Shown in pieces: positions 8,469 through 15,419 of a DNA stretch of 64,000 nucleotides. Origin of the DNA: an uncultured Pelagibacteraceae bacterium (GTDB lineage Bacteria > Pseudomonadota > Alphaproteobacteria > Pelagibacterales > Pelagibacteraceae). The notes under the pieces are model-generated. The model made no database searches and was not told where the DNA came from. It saw only the letters and a list, made by a program, of their open reading frames with translations. Within the stretch, counting starts at the first letter, position 1; every line of letters begins with the position of its first letter. The position numbers were made by a program, and so were the translations under genes. The stretch is from assembly GCA_902632275.1 (NCBI GenBank), contig CACPBW010000001.1, forward strand, positions 76,111-140,110. Reading direction: 5' to 3'.

Positions 8469-8918
8469 ATGGAAAAAAATTTAAATATTCTGTGGGCATC
8501 AACTGGCGGTAATGCAGAAGGCGTTGCAAATCGATTAAATGAAAAAGCTGGTCAATTAGGAATTAAAATAGATCAACAAGAGTTGAATGATGTATCAATA
8601 AAAAAATTTTCAGAAATGAAAAATGTTGCAGTAGTGACTTCAACATTTGGAGAAGGAGACTTTCCTGCAAACGGTGAGGAATTTTGGCAAGATATTGAAA
8701 ATAAAGATTTAGACCTTAAAGAAATGAATTATAGTATATGTGCGTTAGGTGATAGGTCGCATGATATTTTTTGTGGAGCTGGAAAGAAGCTAGATGAAAA
8801 ATTAATTAAATCAGGTGCCAATAAGATTTTAGACAGACAAGAATGCGATGGATCTGATGAAGGTTCTGAAGAATGGTCAGAAAACTTTTTAAAAAAAATA
8901 AATGGAATGCTAACTTAA
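8469..8918 (+). CDS. Flavodoxin-like FMN protein
   Basis: A 149-residue single flavodoxin domain. The phosphate-binding loop is WASTGGNAEGVANRL (residues 9-23), and the FMN-contacting loops are TSTFGEGDFPANG (about 57-69) and CALGDRSHDIFCGAG (about 91-105). The sequence is closest in style to the flavodoxin domain of sulfite/cytochrome P450 reductases and MioC. It would carry one or two electrons; the partner is not evident. It starts 1 base after the aox stop. Confidence 0.9.
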   Translation: MEKNLNILWASTGGNAEGVANRLNEKAGQLGIKIDQQELNDVSIKKFSEMKNVAVVTSTFGEGDFPANGEEFWQDIENKDLDLKEMNYSICALGDRSHDIFCGAGKKLDEKLIKSGANKILDRQECDGSDEGSEEWSENFLKKINGMLT

Positions 8919-8925
8919 TTTAAAT

Positions 8926-9432
8926 ATGAAAAAAATTTATTTAATCTTAGTAATATCGATATTGTTTAATACAACTTTATTTGCTGATAAAAATATGAAG
9001 ATTGGCTCTAAGGGTAAATTATCTGATGTAACAAGAACTATAGAAGTAAAAATGTATGATAATTATTATGAACCAAATGTTTTCAAAATTAAAAAAGGTG
9101 AAACTGTAAAATTTAAAGTGAAAAATTTAGGTGAATTAGTTCATGAATTTAATATTGCTAATCCAATGATGCATATTAAACATCAGCCAGAGATGGAACT
9201 CATGGTTGAGAATGAGATATTATTAGGTGATAGAATTGATAAAGACAAAATGCAAAAAATGGCTGCAATGGATAAATCAATGGGCCATTCCCACAGCAAT
9301 AGTGTTTTATTAGCTCCAAAAGAAGAGGGGACTTTAATTTGGAAATTTGAAAACGCTGTAAATATCGAGATAGCATGCAATGTTCCTGGTCATTATCAAG
9401 CTGGCATGATTGCAGCAGTTAATCTAGACTAA
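8926..9432 (+). CDS. Exported cupredoxin-like copper protein
   Basis: A 168-residue protein with an N-terminal signal peptide (KKIYLILVISILFNTTLFA). It has a cupredoxin fold with VKMYDNYYEPNVFKIKKGETVKFKVKN and the type 1 copper ligands LVHEF (His) and IACNVPGHYQAGM (Cys, His, Met) near the C-terminus. A Met/His-rich insert between the ligands (PMMHIKHQPEMELM, DKSMGHSH) could bind extra copper. It probably carries electrons or copper in the periplasm. It sits 7 bases after the flavodoxin gene in the same run. Confidence 0.9.
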   Translation: MKKIYLILVISILFNTTLFADKNMKIGSKGKLSDVTRTIEVKMYDNYYEPNVFKIKKGETVKFKVKNLGELVHEFNIANPMMHIKHQPEMELMVENEILLGDRIDKDKMQKMAAMDKSMGHSHSNSVLLAPKEEGTLIWKFENAVNIEIACNVPGHYQAGMIAAVNLD

Positions 9433-9444
9433 AGTTTTTTAATA

Positions 9445-9888
9445 ATGAGTTCTGAAGCGATTAAATTTAACTGGAATTGCAAACATACTTGGAGAAGAAG
9501 CGCTAAAAATACTGCCTGGTGTTTACTTGGTTGTGCAATTGGGGATTTTGGAACAATTTTATTTTTTCAAATTACAAAAATACCATTTCCTGTACTAGGA
9601 ATTATGACACTTGCTATCATCAATGGATTGATAACAAGTATTATTTTAGAAACTATAATTTTGTTACGACAAAATTTTAAATTTTCTAATGCTTTAAAAA
9701 CAGCATTAGGAATGAGCTTTATCTCTATGATTAGCATGGAAGTTGCGATGAATTTTACTGATTATCTACTTACTGGCGGCGCGATACTTACATGGTGGGT
9801 TGTACCAATTATGCTTATAGTAGGATTTTTAACCCCTTGGCCTTATAATTATTGGAGATTAAAAAAGTTCAATATTAGTTGTCATTAA
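9445..9888 (+). CDS. DUF4396-like integral membrane protein
   Basis: A 147-residue protein with four predicted membrane helices (residues about 22-42, 47-69, 82-105 and 112-132). Motifs NTAWCLLGCAIGDFG and SMEVAMNFTDYLLTGG, and an ending with WPYNYWRLKK, are typical of DUF4396 proteins, often encoded beside cupredoxins or copper-handling genes. The Cys and Met residues at helix ends would suit metal handling, but this is inference. It is the last gene of the aox run. Confidence 0.7.
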   Translation: MSSEAIKFNWNCKHTWRRSAKNTAWCLLGCAIGDFGTILFFQITKIPFPVLGIMTLAIINGLITSIILETIILLRQNFKFSNALKTALGMSFISMISMEVAMNFTDYLLTGGAILTWWVVPIMLIVGFLTPWPYNYWRLKKFNISCH

Positions 9889-9945
9889 AACTTTACTTTT
9901 AAAAGAAATTAACCATAAATTGGAAAATAATTTTGCGAGTATTTA

Positions 9946-12060
9946 ATGTCGTCTAAACATTTTTTTTTATTTTTACTTTTTTTCCTCTATATTTTTGGAT
10001 CTGATTCTTTTGCTGATTTGCAATTTAAACAATCAAAAGATATTTCTGATGATACTGATGACTTAAGAGGAATTTTTATAAAACCAGATGGAACAAGGGT
10101 ATACGTTACTTCTGATGATGCAACTCCTACAGTCATTGAATATTCATTAAATGTCCCATTTGATATCAGTACTGCTTCTAAAACTTCTCAAACCAATCTT
10201 TTGGTTTCAGGAGGTGCTGCTATGGATAAGCCCCATGCAATAGAATTTAAACCTGATGGAAAAGTCATGTATGTAATTCATAGTAATTCAGGATCGGTTG
10301 GTGTAGAACAGTTTAATCTTACTACTGCCTGGGATACTCAAACTTTATCATATGATACTAGCTTAAGTATTTCTGATGATGTTCAGATAAGAGCTCTAGC
10401 TTTTAAATCTGATGGTACTCGTGTGTATATCGCGCAAAGAGATTATGGAAAAGTCAAACAATTTGATTTAACAACACCATGGGACCTATCGAGTGCAACT
10501 AATAAAGTGGAGTCAAATTCTTTTTCAGGTGAAGAAAATAATTTAAGAAATATACAATTTAGTTCAGATGGAACCTTTATGTATTTAGGTGGAAATGGGG
10601 GAGATGATATTAATAGATATAAGCTGCCAATTGCATGGGATATAAGCACAATTACACATGAAACTACTTTTTCAATTAGCGCACAAACAGGTGAGATGCG
10701 AGGATTTAAATTTACAGCTAATTTTACAAAACTATATGTTACCGGAGATGACGGAAGCAGTTCAGATGACAATGTAATTTATGAATATGATCTTGATTGT
10801 GCTGGAACTATAACTTGTCTTGATGCATCAACTAATGCTGATGTTAAAGCTATCATCGAGGCAAATGTTGATACTGCTAAAAGAATAATAAAAAATAATA
10901 CTCTTCCAATATTTCATAGAACTGAATGGTTAAGAAGACATAAAAATAAAGATAACCTTTCGAACTTAAATGCAGAAATTGATTTTACAAATCAAAAAAT
11001 TGAAAAAATAGCTAATGCTCTAAACACTCTTAAAAAAGAAAAAGATAGAACCTATAATAGCGATGATTGGTTTGAATGGAGCGAAGGAAGAATTAGCTTT
11101 GGTAAAAAAGATACAAATGGTGCATCTTCAAGAGATATCTATAGTTATGGTTTTTCCATTGGTGCAGATAAGATTAAAAAAAGAGATAGAGATTCAATGT
11201 ATGGTTATGTTTTTCAATATACAAATGATGATGTTGAAATTGGAGGCAATGGTACAAATCTCAATACAGACTCATATGGTTTAGCTTTATACGAAACTAA
11301 GTTAAGAGATGATCAATTTTTTACAGATAGTGTTATTGGTTTTAATTTATTACATATTGACCATCAAAGAGTGACCTATGGCAACACTTTAAAAGGTGAT
11401 AGAGAGGGACAGCAAATATATGGTTCAATTAATTTTGGAAAAAGATTAGTTGAGGAAGAAATTAATTATAATCCAGGAATAAAATTAGATTTAGGATATA
11501 CAAAATTAAAAGCTTTTAGAGAAAAAACTACAGTAGGAAATGCTTTAACTGACTCATTAATCTACAAGGAACAAAATATTAAAACCGCATTAGCAACAAT
11601 TGGATTACTTTTTGATACAGCAAATCAGCAAGAAGAAAAAACTACCAATCATCATGGAAGATTAGAGTACGTAGCAGATTTTAGTCCATCTTCAAACGCT
11701 GAATTTTATTACGTAAATAATCAAAGTACTAATTATGAATATAAATCAAACAATAAATCTAGTCACAATTATAGAATTGGTTACGGTTTTGACATAACCT
11801 CTAAATCAGGTTGGTCGATAGTAACAAATTTTGAAAGATTTGGTGCATCTGGAGAAGGTTATGTTAATGAGCTATATTTATTATTAGGATATATTCCAAT
11901 AGATGATACCGAATATGCTATGAGTTTAGATAATGACAAAGCATCTCTAACTTATAAAAAAATTTTAAACAGTTTTGATATCAAAATGAGTTCAAATTAT
12001 AATTTCATCGGTGAAATCCCAGATTATGGTGCAAATTTAGAAATATCGAATAAATTTTAG
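9946..12060 (+). CDS. Autotransporter with beta-propeller passenger
   Basis: A 704-residue outer-membrane protein. A signal peptide ends near residue 24. The passenger (about residues 25-285) holds five propeller blades, each with an F-x-PDGT/SDGT-x-hydrophobic-Y core such as FIKPDGTRVYVT, FKPDGKVMYVI and FKSDGTRVYIA, as in lactonase-like or YVTN-type propellers. A coiled linker (about 315-365) leads to a C-terminal barrel of alternating hydrophobic strands ending in a terminal Phe (LEISNKF), the BAM signal. It likely displays a propeller at the cell surface; the ligand is unknown. This may be a variable surface gene. Confidence 0.8.
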   Translation: MSSKHFFLFLLFFLYIFGSDSFADLQFKQSKDISDDTDDLRGIFIKPDGTRVYVTSDDATPTVIEYSLNVPFDISTASKTSQTNLLVSGGAAMDKPHAIEFKPDGKVMYVIHSNSGSVGVEQFNLTTAWDTQTLSYDTSLSISDDVQIRALAFKSDGTRVYIAQRDYGKVKQFDLTTPWDLSSATNKVESNSFSGEENNLRNIQFSSDGTFMYLGGNGGDDINRYKLPIAWDISTITHETTFSISAQTGEMRGFKFTANFTKLYVTGDDGSSSDDNVIYEYDLDCAGTITCLDASTNADVKAIIEANVDTAKRIIKNNTLPIFHRTEWLRRHKNKDNLSNLNAEIDFTNQKIEKIANALNTLKKEKDRTYNSDDWFEWSEGRISFGKKDTNGASSRDIYSYGFSIGADKIKKRDRDSMYGYVFQYTNDDVEIGGNGTNLNTDSYGLALYETKLRDDQFFTDSVIGFNLLHIDHQRVTYGNTLKGDREGQQIYGSINFGKRLVEEEINYNPGIKLDLGYTKLKAFREKTTVGNALTDSLIYKEQNIKTALATIGLLFDTANQQEEKTTNHHGRLEYVADFSPSSNAEFYYVNNQSTNYEYKSNNKSSHNYRIGYGFDITSKSGWSIVTNFERFGASGEGYVNELYLLLGYIPIDDTEYAMSLDNDKASLTYKKILNSFDIKMSSNYNFIGEIPDYGANLEISNKF

Positions 12061-12091
12061 ACTTATTAAAAATTTTTGATAAAATTAAAAT

Positions 12092-12274
12092 ATGAACCCA
12101 ACAGATATATTACTTAGTATAGCAATCGTTGGGATATATACACTAGTTTATGTATATTTAAGGCATAACTATAAAAGTAATAAAATGATTATTAAACTTT
12201 TTAGCGAAGGTTTTGTTTATGCAACAGCGATTACTGGTATTCTTTATTATTTAATTAAGCATATAGCCTCATAA
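12092..12274 (+). CDS. Small two-helix membrane protein
   Basis: A 60-residue protein of two hydrophobic segments (about 6-24 and 40-56) separated by a basic hairpin (RHNYKSNK). I recognise no family. It has a plain ATG 31 bases after the autotransporter stop, and the hydrophobicity pattern supports real coding. Confidence 0.55.
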   Translation: MNPTDILLSIAIVGIYTLVYVYLRHNYKSNKMIIKLFSEGFVYATAITGILYYLIKHIAS

Positions 12275-12277
12275 TAT

Positions 12278-12343
12278 ATGAAAAAGCTTTTAGAGATTGT
12301 GGTTCTGGGTTTTTTGTTAAGTGTTACTGCTTACGGAGCGTAG
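12278..12343 (+). pseudogene. 21-residue orphan signal peptide ORF (MKKLLEIVVLG type)
   Basis: A tiny frame encodes only a secretion signal (MKKLLEIVVLGFLLSVTAY) and stops at a TAG. Its first 39 bases closely match, at the nucleotide level, the 5' ends of the exported-protein genes at 18934 and 19172 (33-34 of 39 identical). It is best read as the remnant of an exported-protein gene whose mature part is gone, although a microprotein cannot be excluded. Confidence 0.55.
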
Positions 12344-12359
12344 CAAACAAAAGCTAGAT

Positions 12360-13052
12360 ATGAAAAAATTTAATTGGTTTATTATCATTGGATTATTTTT
12401 AATTTTTATATTCTTTATTAAAGAAAAAGTTGTTGAGAAATATTTTTTTTATAAGGTTTCTAAATGGCTAGAAAGAAGAGTAGATTTTGATGAATTTAAA
12501 TATAATTTTCCAGGCTATATATCTATTCAAGGATTTAAGGTACGTAATGAAGATACAAAATTTTATAAAAATACTTTTAATGCAGATAAAATTTTCTTAA
12601 ATATAGATTTAAATTCATACCTTTTTAAAAAACTTGTTATAATTAATGAATTAAAAATAGAAAACCCAGAATTTTATTTAGAAATTATTGAAAAAAAAAA
12701 TACATCTGATGATAATAAAGAAGAAAATGTTGAAAGTACTTTTAAAGATAATATTGGTATAGCTGAAAAGATCAATAATAAAGTGCCTGATAAAGTTTGG
12801 CCTGAAAAAATTAGAGATATAAATTTCTTAATTTTAAAGAGCTATATTATTAATGGAAAAGCATTTGTTAAAATTTCATCAATACCAAAACAATCAAATA
12901 TTGAACTTTCTTCTTTTGAATTTACCAATGTAGGCAATGATAAAAAATTTCAACATTATAAGAATGCATTAGAAATTATGTTATTTGACATACTAGGTCG
13001 AATTAATGATTTTGATAAACGAAAAATATTAGAAAAAGCTTATAATTTATAA
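12360..13052 (+). CDS. AsmA-like membrane-anchored protein
   Basis: A 230-residue protein starting at the ATG at 12360 (MKKFNWF). One N-terminal membrane helix (about 4-22) is followed by a beta-rich domain with PGYISIQGFKVRNED, ADKIFLNIDLNSYLFKKLVIINELKIENPEFYLEI. That pattern resembles the N-terminal repeat of AsmA/DUF748 lipid-transfer-type proteins, but truncated. A partial role at the envelope is plausible; the function is unknown. Confidence 0.5.
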   Translation: MKKFNWFIIIGLFLIFIFFIKEKVVEKYFFYKVSKWLERRVDFDEFKYNFPGYISIQGFKVRNEDTKFYKNTFNADKIFLNIDLNSYLFKKLVIINELKIENPEFYLEIIEKKNTSDDNKEENVESTFKDNIGIAEKINNKVPDKVWPEKIRDINFLILKSYIINGKAFVKISSIPKQSNIELSSFEFTNVGNDKKFQHYKNALEIMLFDILGRINDFDKRKILEKAYNL

Positions 13053-13070
13053 TTTAAATTTATTTAAATG

Positions 13071-13187
13071 AGAAAAATAAAAAAATTTTACTTATTAATC
13101 TTGTTCAATTATAAATATTAGCATAAATACTCATGAAAATAACTTATGCCCTCGTGGTGAAATTGGTAGACACAAAGGACTTAAAAT
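13071..13187 (+). repeat. Duplicated tRNA-Leu promoter region plus 5' tRNA half (left copy)
   Basis: This direct repeat corresponds to 14487-14603. The tRNA part (13148-13187) is identical over 40 bases, from the acceptor 5' strand through the anticodon (GGACTTAAAAT), then diverges abruptly. The 77 bases upstream are similar with scattered differences. It lacks the 3' half of the tRNA, so it cannot make a tRNA. Confidence 0.9.
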
Positions 13188-13210
13188 AGTTTGAGTTGAG
13201 GAATCCCAGT

Positions 13211-13239
13211 GTCTCTAATAGTCTCTAATGGTCTTAATC
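13211..13239 (+). repeat. Tandem 10-base repeats, arm-site-like
   Basis: Three tandem units GTCTCTAATA, GTCTCTAATG and GTCTTAATC lie 24 bases inside the left tRNA-Leu fragment. A 10-base period means they face the same side of the helix, as integrase arm-type sites do. Confidence 0.6.
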
Positions 13240-13310
13240 CCTCATAATCCTATATTTTTTAAAATCATTGGATTATTTTTATTGGAAATTCTTACTAATT
13301 AATTTTCAGA

Positions 13311-13345
13311 TTCTCGGACCATTCTCGGACATAGAAAGATAAAAT
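13311..13345 (+). repeat. Repeat R1 (paired with R2 at 14461-14494)
   Basis: It contains two copies of TTCTCGGAC (13311-13319 and 13322-13330) followed by ATAGAAAGATAAAAT. A diverged copy, with CGTACCATTCTTGGAC and TAGGGAGATAAAAT, lies at 14461-14494 just before the intact tRNA-Leu upstream region. R1 and R2 enclose all three islet genes. Confidence 0.7.
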
Positions 13346-13359
13346 GATATATTGAGTTT

Positions 13360-13596
13360 ATGAAATTCTTTACAAATATAAATTTAATTAAAATTATAAT
13401 TATATATTGGATGGTTCTTATAATTGTGCAAATTTTTTTTGGAACCTTCACAGAGTTTGGTGCAAGAGAACAAATAACAGATACAAGTTTTAGGTTACCA
13501 AAGGTATATAAGTGGGGCTTGTTATTTAATTTTGTTATTCTAATTCCAGCATTTTTTGTTGTCATATTTAAAATAATTGGTTGGAAAAAAAGATAA
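13360..13596 (+). CDS. Small two-helix membrane protein of islet 1
   Basis: A 78-residue protein with hydrophobic helices at about residues 8-28 and 52-72. Between them is a soluble hairpin containing FGAREQITDTSFRLPKVYKWG. No family is recognised. It begins 15 bases after repeat R1 and is the first gene of the islet. Confidence 0.5.
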   Translation: MKFFTNINLIKIIIIYWMVLIIVQIFFGTFTEFGAREQITDTSFRLPKVYKWGLLFNFVILIPAFFVVIFKIIGWKKR

Positions 13597-13603
13597 TATA
13601 ATC

Positions 13604-13759
13604 ATGCTTATAATTAAATTTGATTCAAACATATCCTTATTCAAACTAGATGAATTTGTATTGCAATTTAAAGAAAAATATAAAAATGAAGAAATGCAAA
13701 TGAATTTTAAATTCAGTAACACAAAACTATTTGTTTATATTTATAGAAGGACACATTAA
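13604..13759 (+). CDS. Hypothetical 51-residue protein of islet 1
   Basis: I use the ATG at 13604 (MLIIKFDSNISLF); a longer frame starting at 13577 would overlap the preceding gene. The protein is small and basic, with alternating hydrophobic residues and no known motif. Its stop overlaps the next start (TAATG), so it is translationally coupled to the 222-residue gene. Confidence 0.45.
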   Translation: MLIIKFDSNISLFKLDEFVLQFKEKYKNEEMQMNFKFSNTKLFVYIYRRTH

Positions 13760-14427
13760 TGAAAAAATACGATTTTAATTTAAATACTCTTAAAAAAAAT
13801 TTTAATTTTAAAAACTTCTGTGAAGAACTAGATTATTTAGTAGGGCTCAGATATGAAAATTGGGATCTTTATAAAGAACAAGTTGGTATTTATAAATATC
13901 TTATTTATTTCTCATTTTACCAAAAAGTCCCATTATTAAATACTGTTATGGAAGCAGATGATACTTCAGAATTTGGCAAAGATTATCATATTATAGATAA
14001 GGAATTTGGTAGTAAAAAAAACTCCAAGATCAGAGAAGAAATTATCACAAAAATAGCTGATGGATCCATATTTGAATTTTTTAATGATAATTTTAAATTG
14101 ATTTATCATTTTCCTATGAATTGCTTTGTTGCCAGTTTAATTTACTCAAAGTTCAATAAAACATATTATCATATTGTTTTCCATCCTTTTGATTTAAAAA
14201 AGAAAAAAGATTTTGATTATAGTCTTCATCATGTAATAGATTTTTATGATAAAAAAATTTCTGAAAAAGTTTTCTTTAACGATATTTTAAAATATTATAG
14301 AGAGGATGTTTTAGGTTTTAATGATGGAAAGTTGATAAAAGGCCGAGATGAACATGAATTTCAAGATCTATATAATAAAAAGGTAAATTATTGGCGAAAA
14401 ATTGCTTATGATAATTTTGATAAATAA
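13759..14427 (+). CDS. Hypothetical 222-residue protein of islet 1
   Basis: A soluble protein rich in Lys, Phe, Tyr and Asp, with no signal peptide or membrane helix. It has conserved-looking aromatic and acidic clusters (ENWDLYKEQVGIYKYLIY, DDTSEFGKDYHIID, YHIVFHPFDL, RDEHEFQDLY). I recognise no family. Coupling to the 51-residue gene could suggest a two-component unit such as a toxin-antitoxin or immunity pair, but nothing in the sequence shows this. Confidence 0.6.
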   Translation: MKKYDFNLNTLKKNFNFKNFCEELDYLVGLRYENWDLYKEQVGIYKYLIYFSFYQKVPLLNTVMEADDTSEFGKDYHIIDKEFGSKKNSKIREEIITKIADGSIFEFFNDNFKLIYHFPMNCFVASLIYSKFNKTYYHIVFHPFDLKKKKDFDYSLHHVIDFYDKKISEKVFFNDILKYYREDVLGFNDGKLIKGRDEHEFQDLYNKKVNYWRKIAYDNFDK

Positions 14428-14460
14428 TAGATTGAATTTGTTTTGATATTTTATAAATAA

Positions 14461-14494
14461 ACTCGTACCATTCTTGGACATAGGGAGATAAAAT
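14461..14494 (+). repeat. Repeat R2 (paired with R1)
   Basis: A diverged copy of R1 containing CGTACCATTCTTGGAC and ATAGGGAGATAAAAT. It runs directly into the tRNA-Leu upstream region (from 14487). It marks the right inner boundary of islet 1. Confidence 0.65.
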
Positions 14495-14563
14495 AAAAAA
14501 AATTTACTTATAGGTCTTGTTCAATTATAAATATTGGCATAAACACTCATGAAAATAACTCAT

Positions 14564-14649
14564 GCCCTCGTGGTGAAATTGGTAGACACAAAGGACTTAA
14601 AATCCTTGCCCTTTTGGGAGTGCCAGTTCGAGTCTGGCCGAGGGCACCA
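14564..14649 (+). tRNA. tRNA-Leu(UAA)
   Basis: 86 bases including encoded CCA. The acceptor stem is GCCCTCG/CGAGGGC, the anticodon loop CTTAAAA reads TAA, a long class II variable arm (GCCCTTTTGGGAGT region) is present, and the T loop is TTCGAGT. It restores the gene cut by islet 1 and lies 4 bases before nadK, so the two are likely co-transcribed. Confidence 0.97.
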
Positions 14650-14653
14650 CTAA

Positions 14654-15418
14654 ATGTCAAAACCACAAATAATTTCTGACACTAATAAAAAATCATTAAG
14701 AATTAAATCTTTTATAAAAAACAAACTTTCGAAAATAAAATTAAAATATGTAAACATAGTCATTGGTGGTGATGGTTTTATGCTCAAAACTTTAAAAAGA
14801 AATAAGCATTCATCTAATTTTTTTTATGGAGTGAATTCTGGTGATTATGGTTTTTTAATGAATAAGTTTTCATCAAAAACAATTATAAAAAATATTAATA
14901 AGGCTAATTTAATTACTATCTCTCCATTAGAAATGAAAGTAACAAATAAGCAAGGATCGAAGAAAAAATATTTAGCAGTAAATGAAGTTTCAATTTTAAG
15001 ACAAAGTAGGCAAGCAGCCTCAGTTTTGATTAAGGTAGGATCAAAATTAATAATGAAGCGTTTAATTTCTGACGGTGTTTTAGTCTCAACACCTGCAGGG
15101 AGCACTGCTTACAATTTATCAGTAAGAGGACCTATTCTAAGCTTAAATTCAAAAAAACTATCTATAGCACCTATAAGCCCGTTTAGACCAAGGAGATGGA
15201 ATGGAAAAATAATTAATGAAAGCCATAAAGTTTTAATAAAAAATTTAAATATAAATAAAAGACCGATTAGTGCAGTTGCTGATAATATTGAGGTTAGAAA
15301 TGCAAAAATCATTGAGGTAAAAATAAATAAAAAAATTAAATTTAAACTTTTATATGACAAAAATAGAGGGCTCCAAAAAAAAATCAAAATAGAACAATTA
15401 AGAAAAGAAACTAATTAG
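14654..15418 (+). CDS. nadK: NAD kinase
   Basis: A 254-residue enzyme that phosphorylates NAD to NADP. The signature GGDGFML (residues 38-44) and the second glycine-rich block DGVLVSTPAGSTAY (about 142-155) are both present, with the NEVSIL motif between them. It starts 4 bases after tRNA-Leu and its stop is 1 base before the next gene. Confidence 0.95.
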   Translation: MSKPQIISDTNKKSLRIKSFIKNKLSKIKLKYVNIVIGGDGFMLKTLKRNKHSSNFFYGVNSGDYGFLMNKFSSKTIIKNINKANLITISPLEMKVTNKQGSKKKYLAVNEVSILRQSRQAASVLIKVGSKLIMKRLISDGVLVSTPAGSTAYNLSVRGPILSLNSKKLSIAPISPFRPRRWNGKIINESHKVLIKNLNINKRPISAVADNIEVRNAKIIEVKINKKIKFKLLYDKNRGLQKKIKIEQLRKETN

Positions 15419-15419
15419 A

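Larger units (their letters stand above)
13053..13359. other. Intergenic stretch holding tRNA fragment and arm-site-like repeats
   Basis: No gene longer than a few codons is seen. The stretch holds a copy of the tRNA-Leu upstream region (13071-13147), the tRNA-Leu 5' fragment (13148-13187), a 10-base tandem repeat (13211-13239) and the double TTCTCGGAC repeat (13311-13345). It is the left boundary of the first islet. Confidence 0.8.
13148..14603 (+). mobile_element. Islet 1: integrase-less element at tRNA-Leu(UAA)
   Basis: About 1.4 kb is bounded by direct repeats of the 5' half of tRNA-Leu. It carries three small genes of unknown function and two classes of short internal repeats. The arrangement fits recombination inside the anticodon arm, with the element bringing a replacement 5' tRNA half and promoter so that the right-hand copy stays functional. 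No recombinase gene is present, so it is a relic or a non-autonomous element. Confidence 0.65.

Noticed and set aside
12321-12359. Longer start of the AsmA-like gene (MLLLTERSKQKLD)
   Set aside because: It overlaps the 21-residue signal-peptide frame and places a charged stretch before the membrane anchor; the ATG at 12360 gives a normal anchor.
13148-13187. A second tRNA-Leu gene
   Set aside because: Only the 5' 40 bases are present; the variable arm, T arm and acceptor 3' strand are missing.
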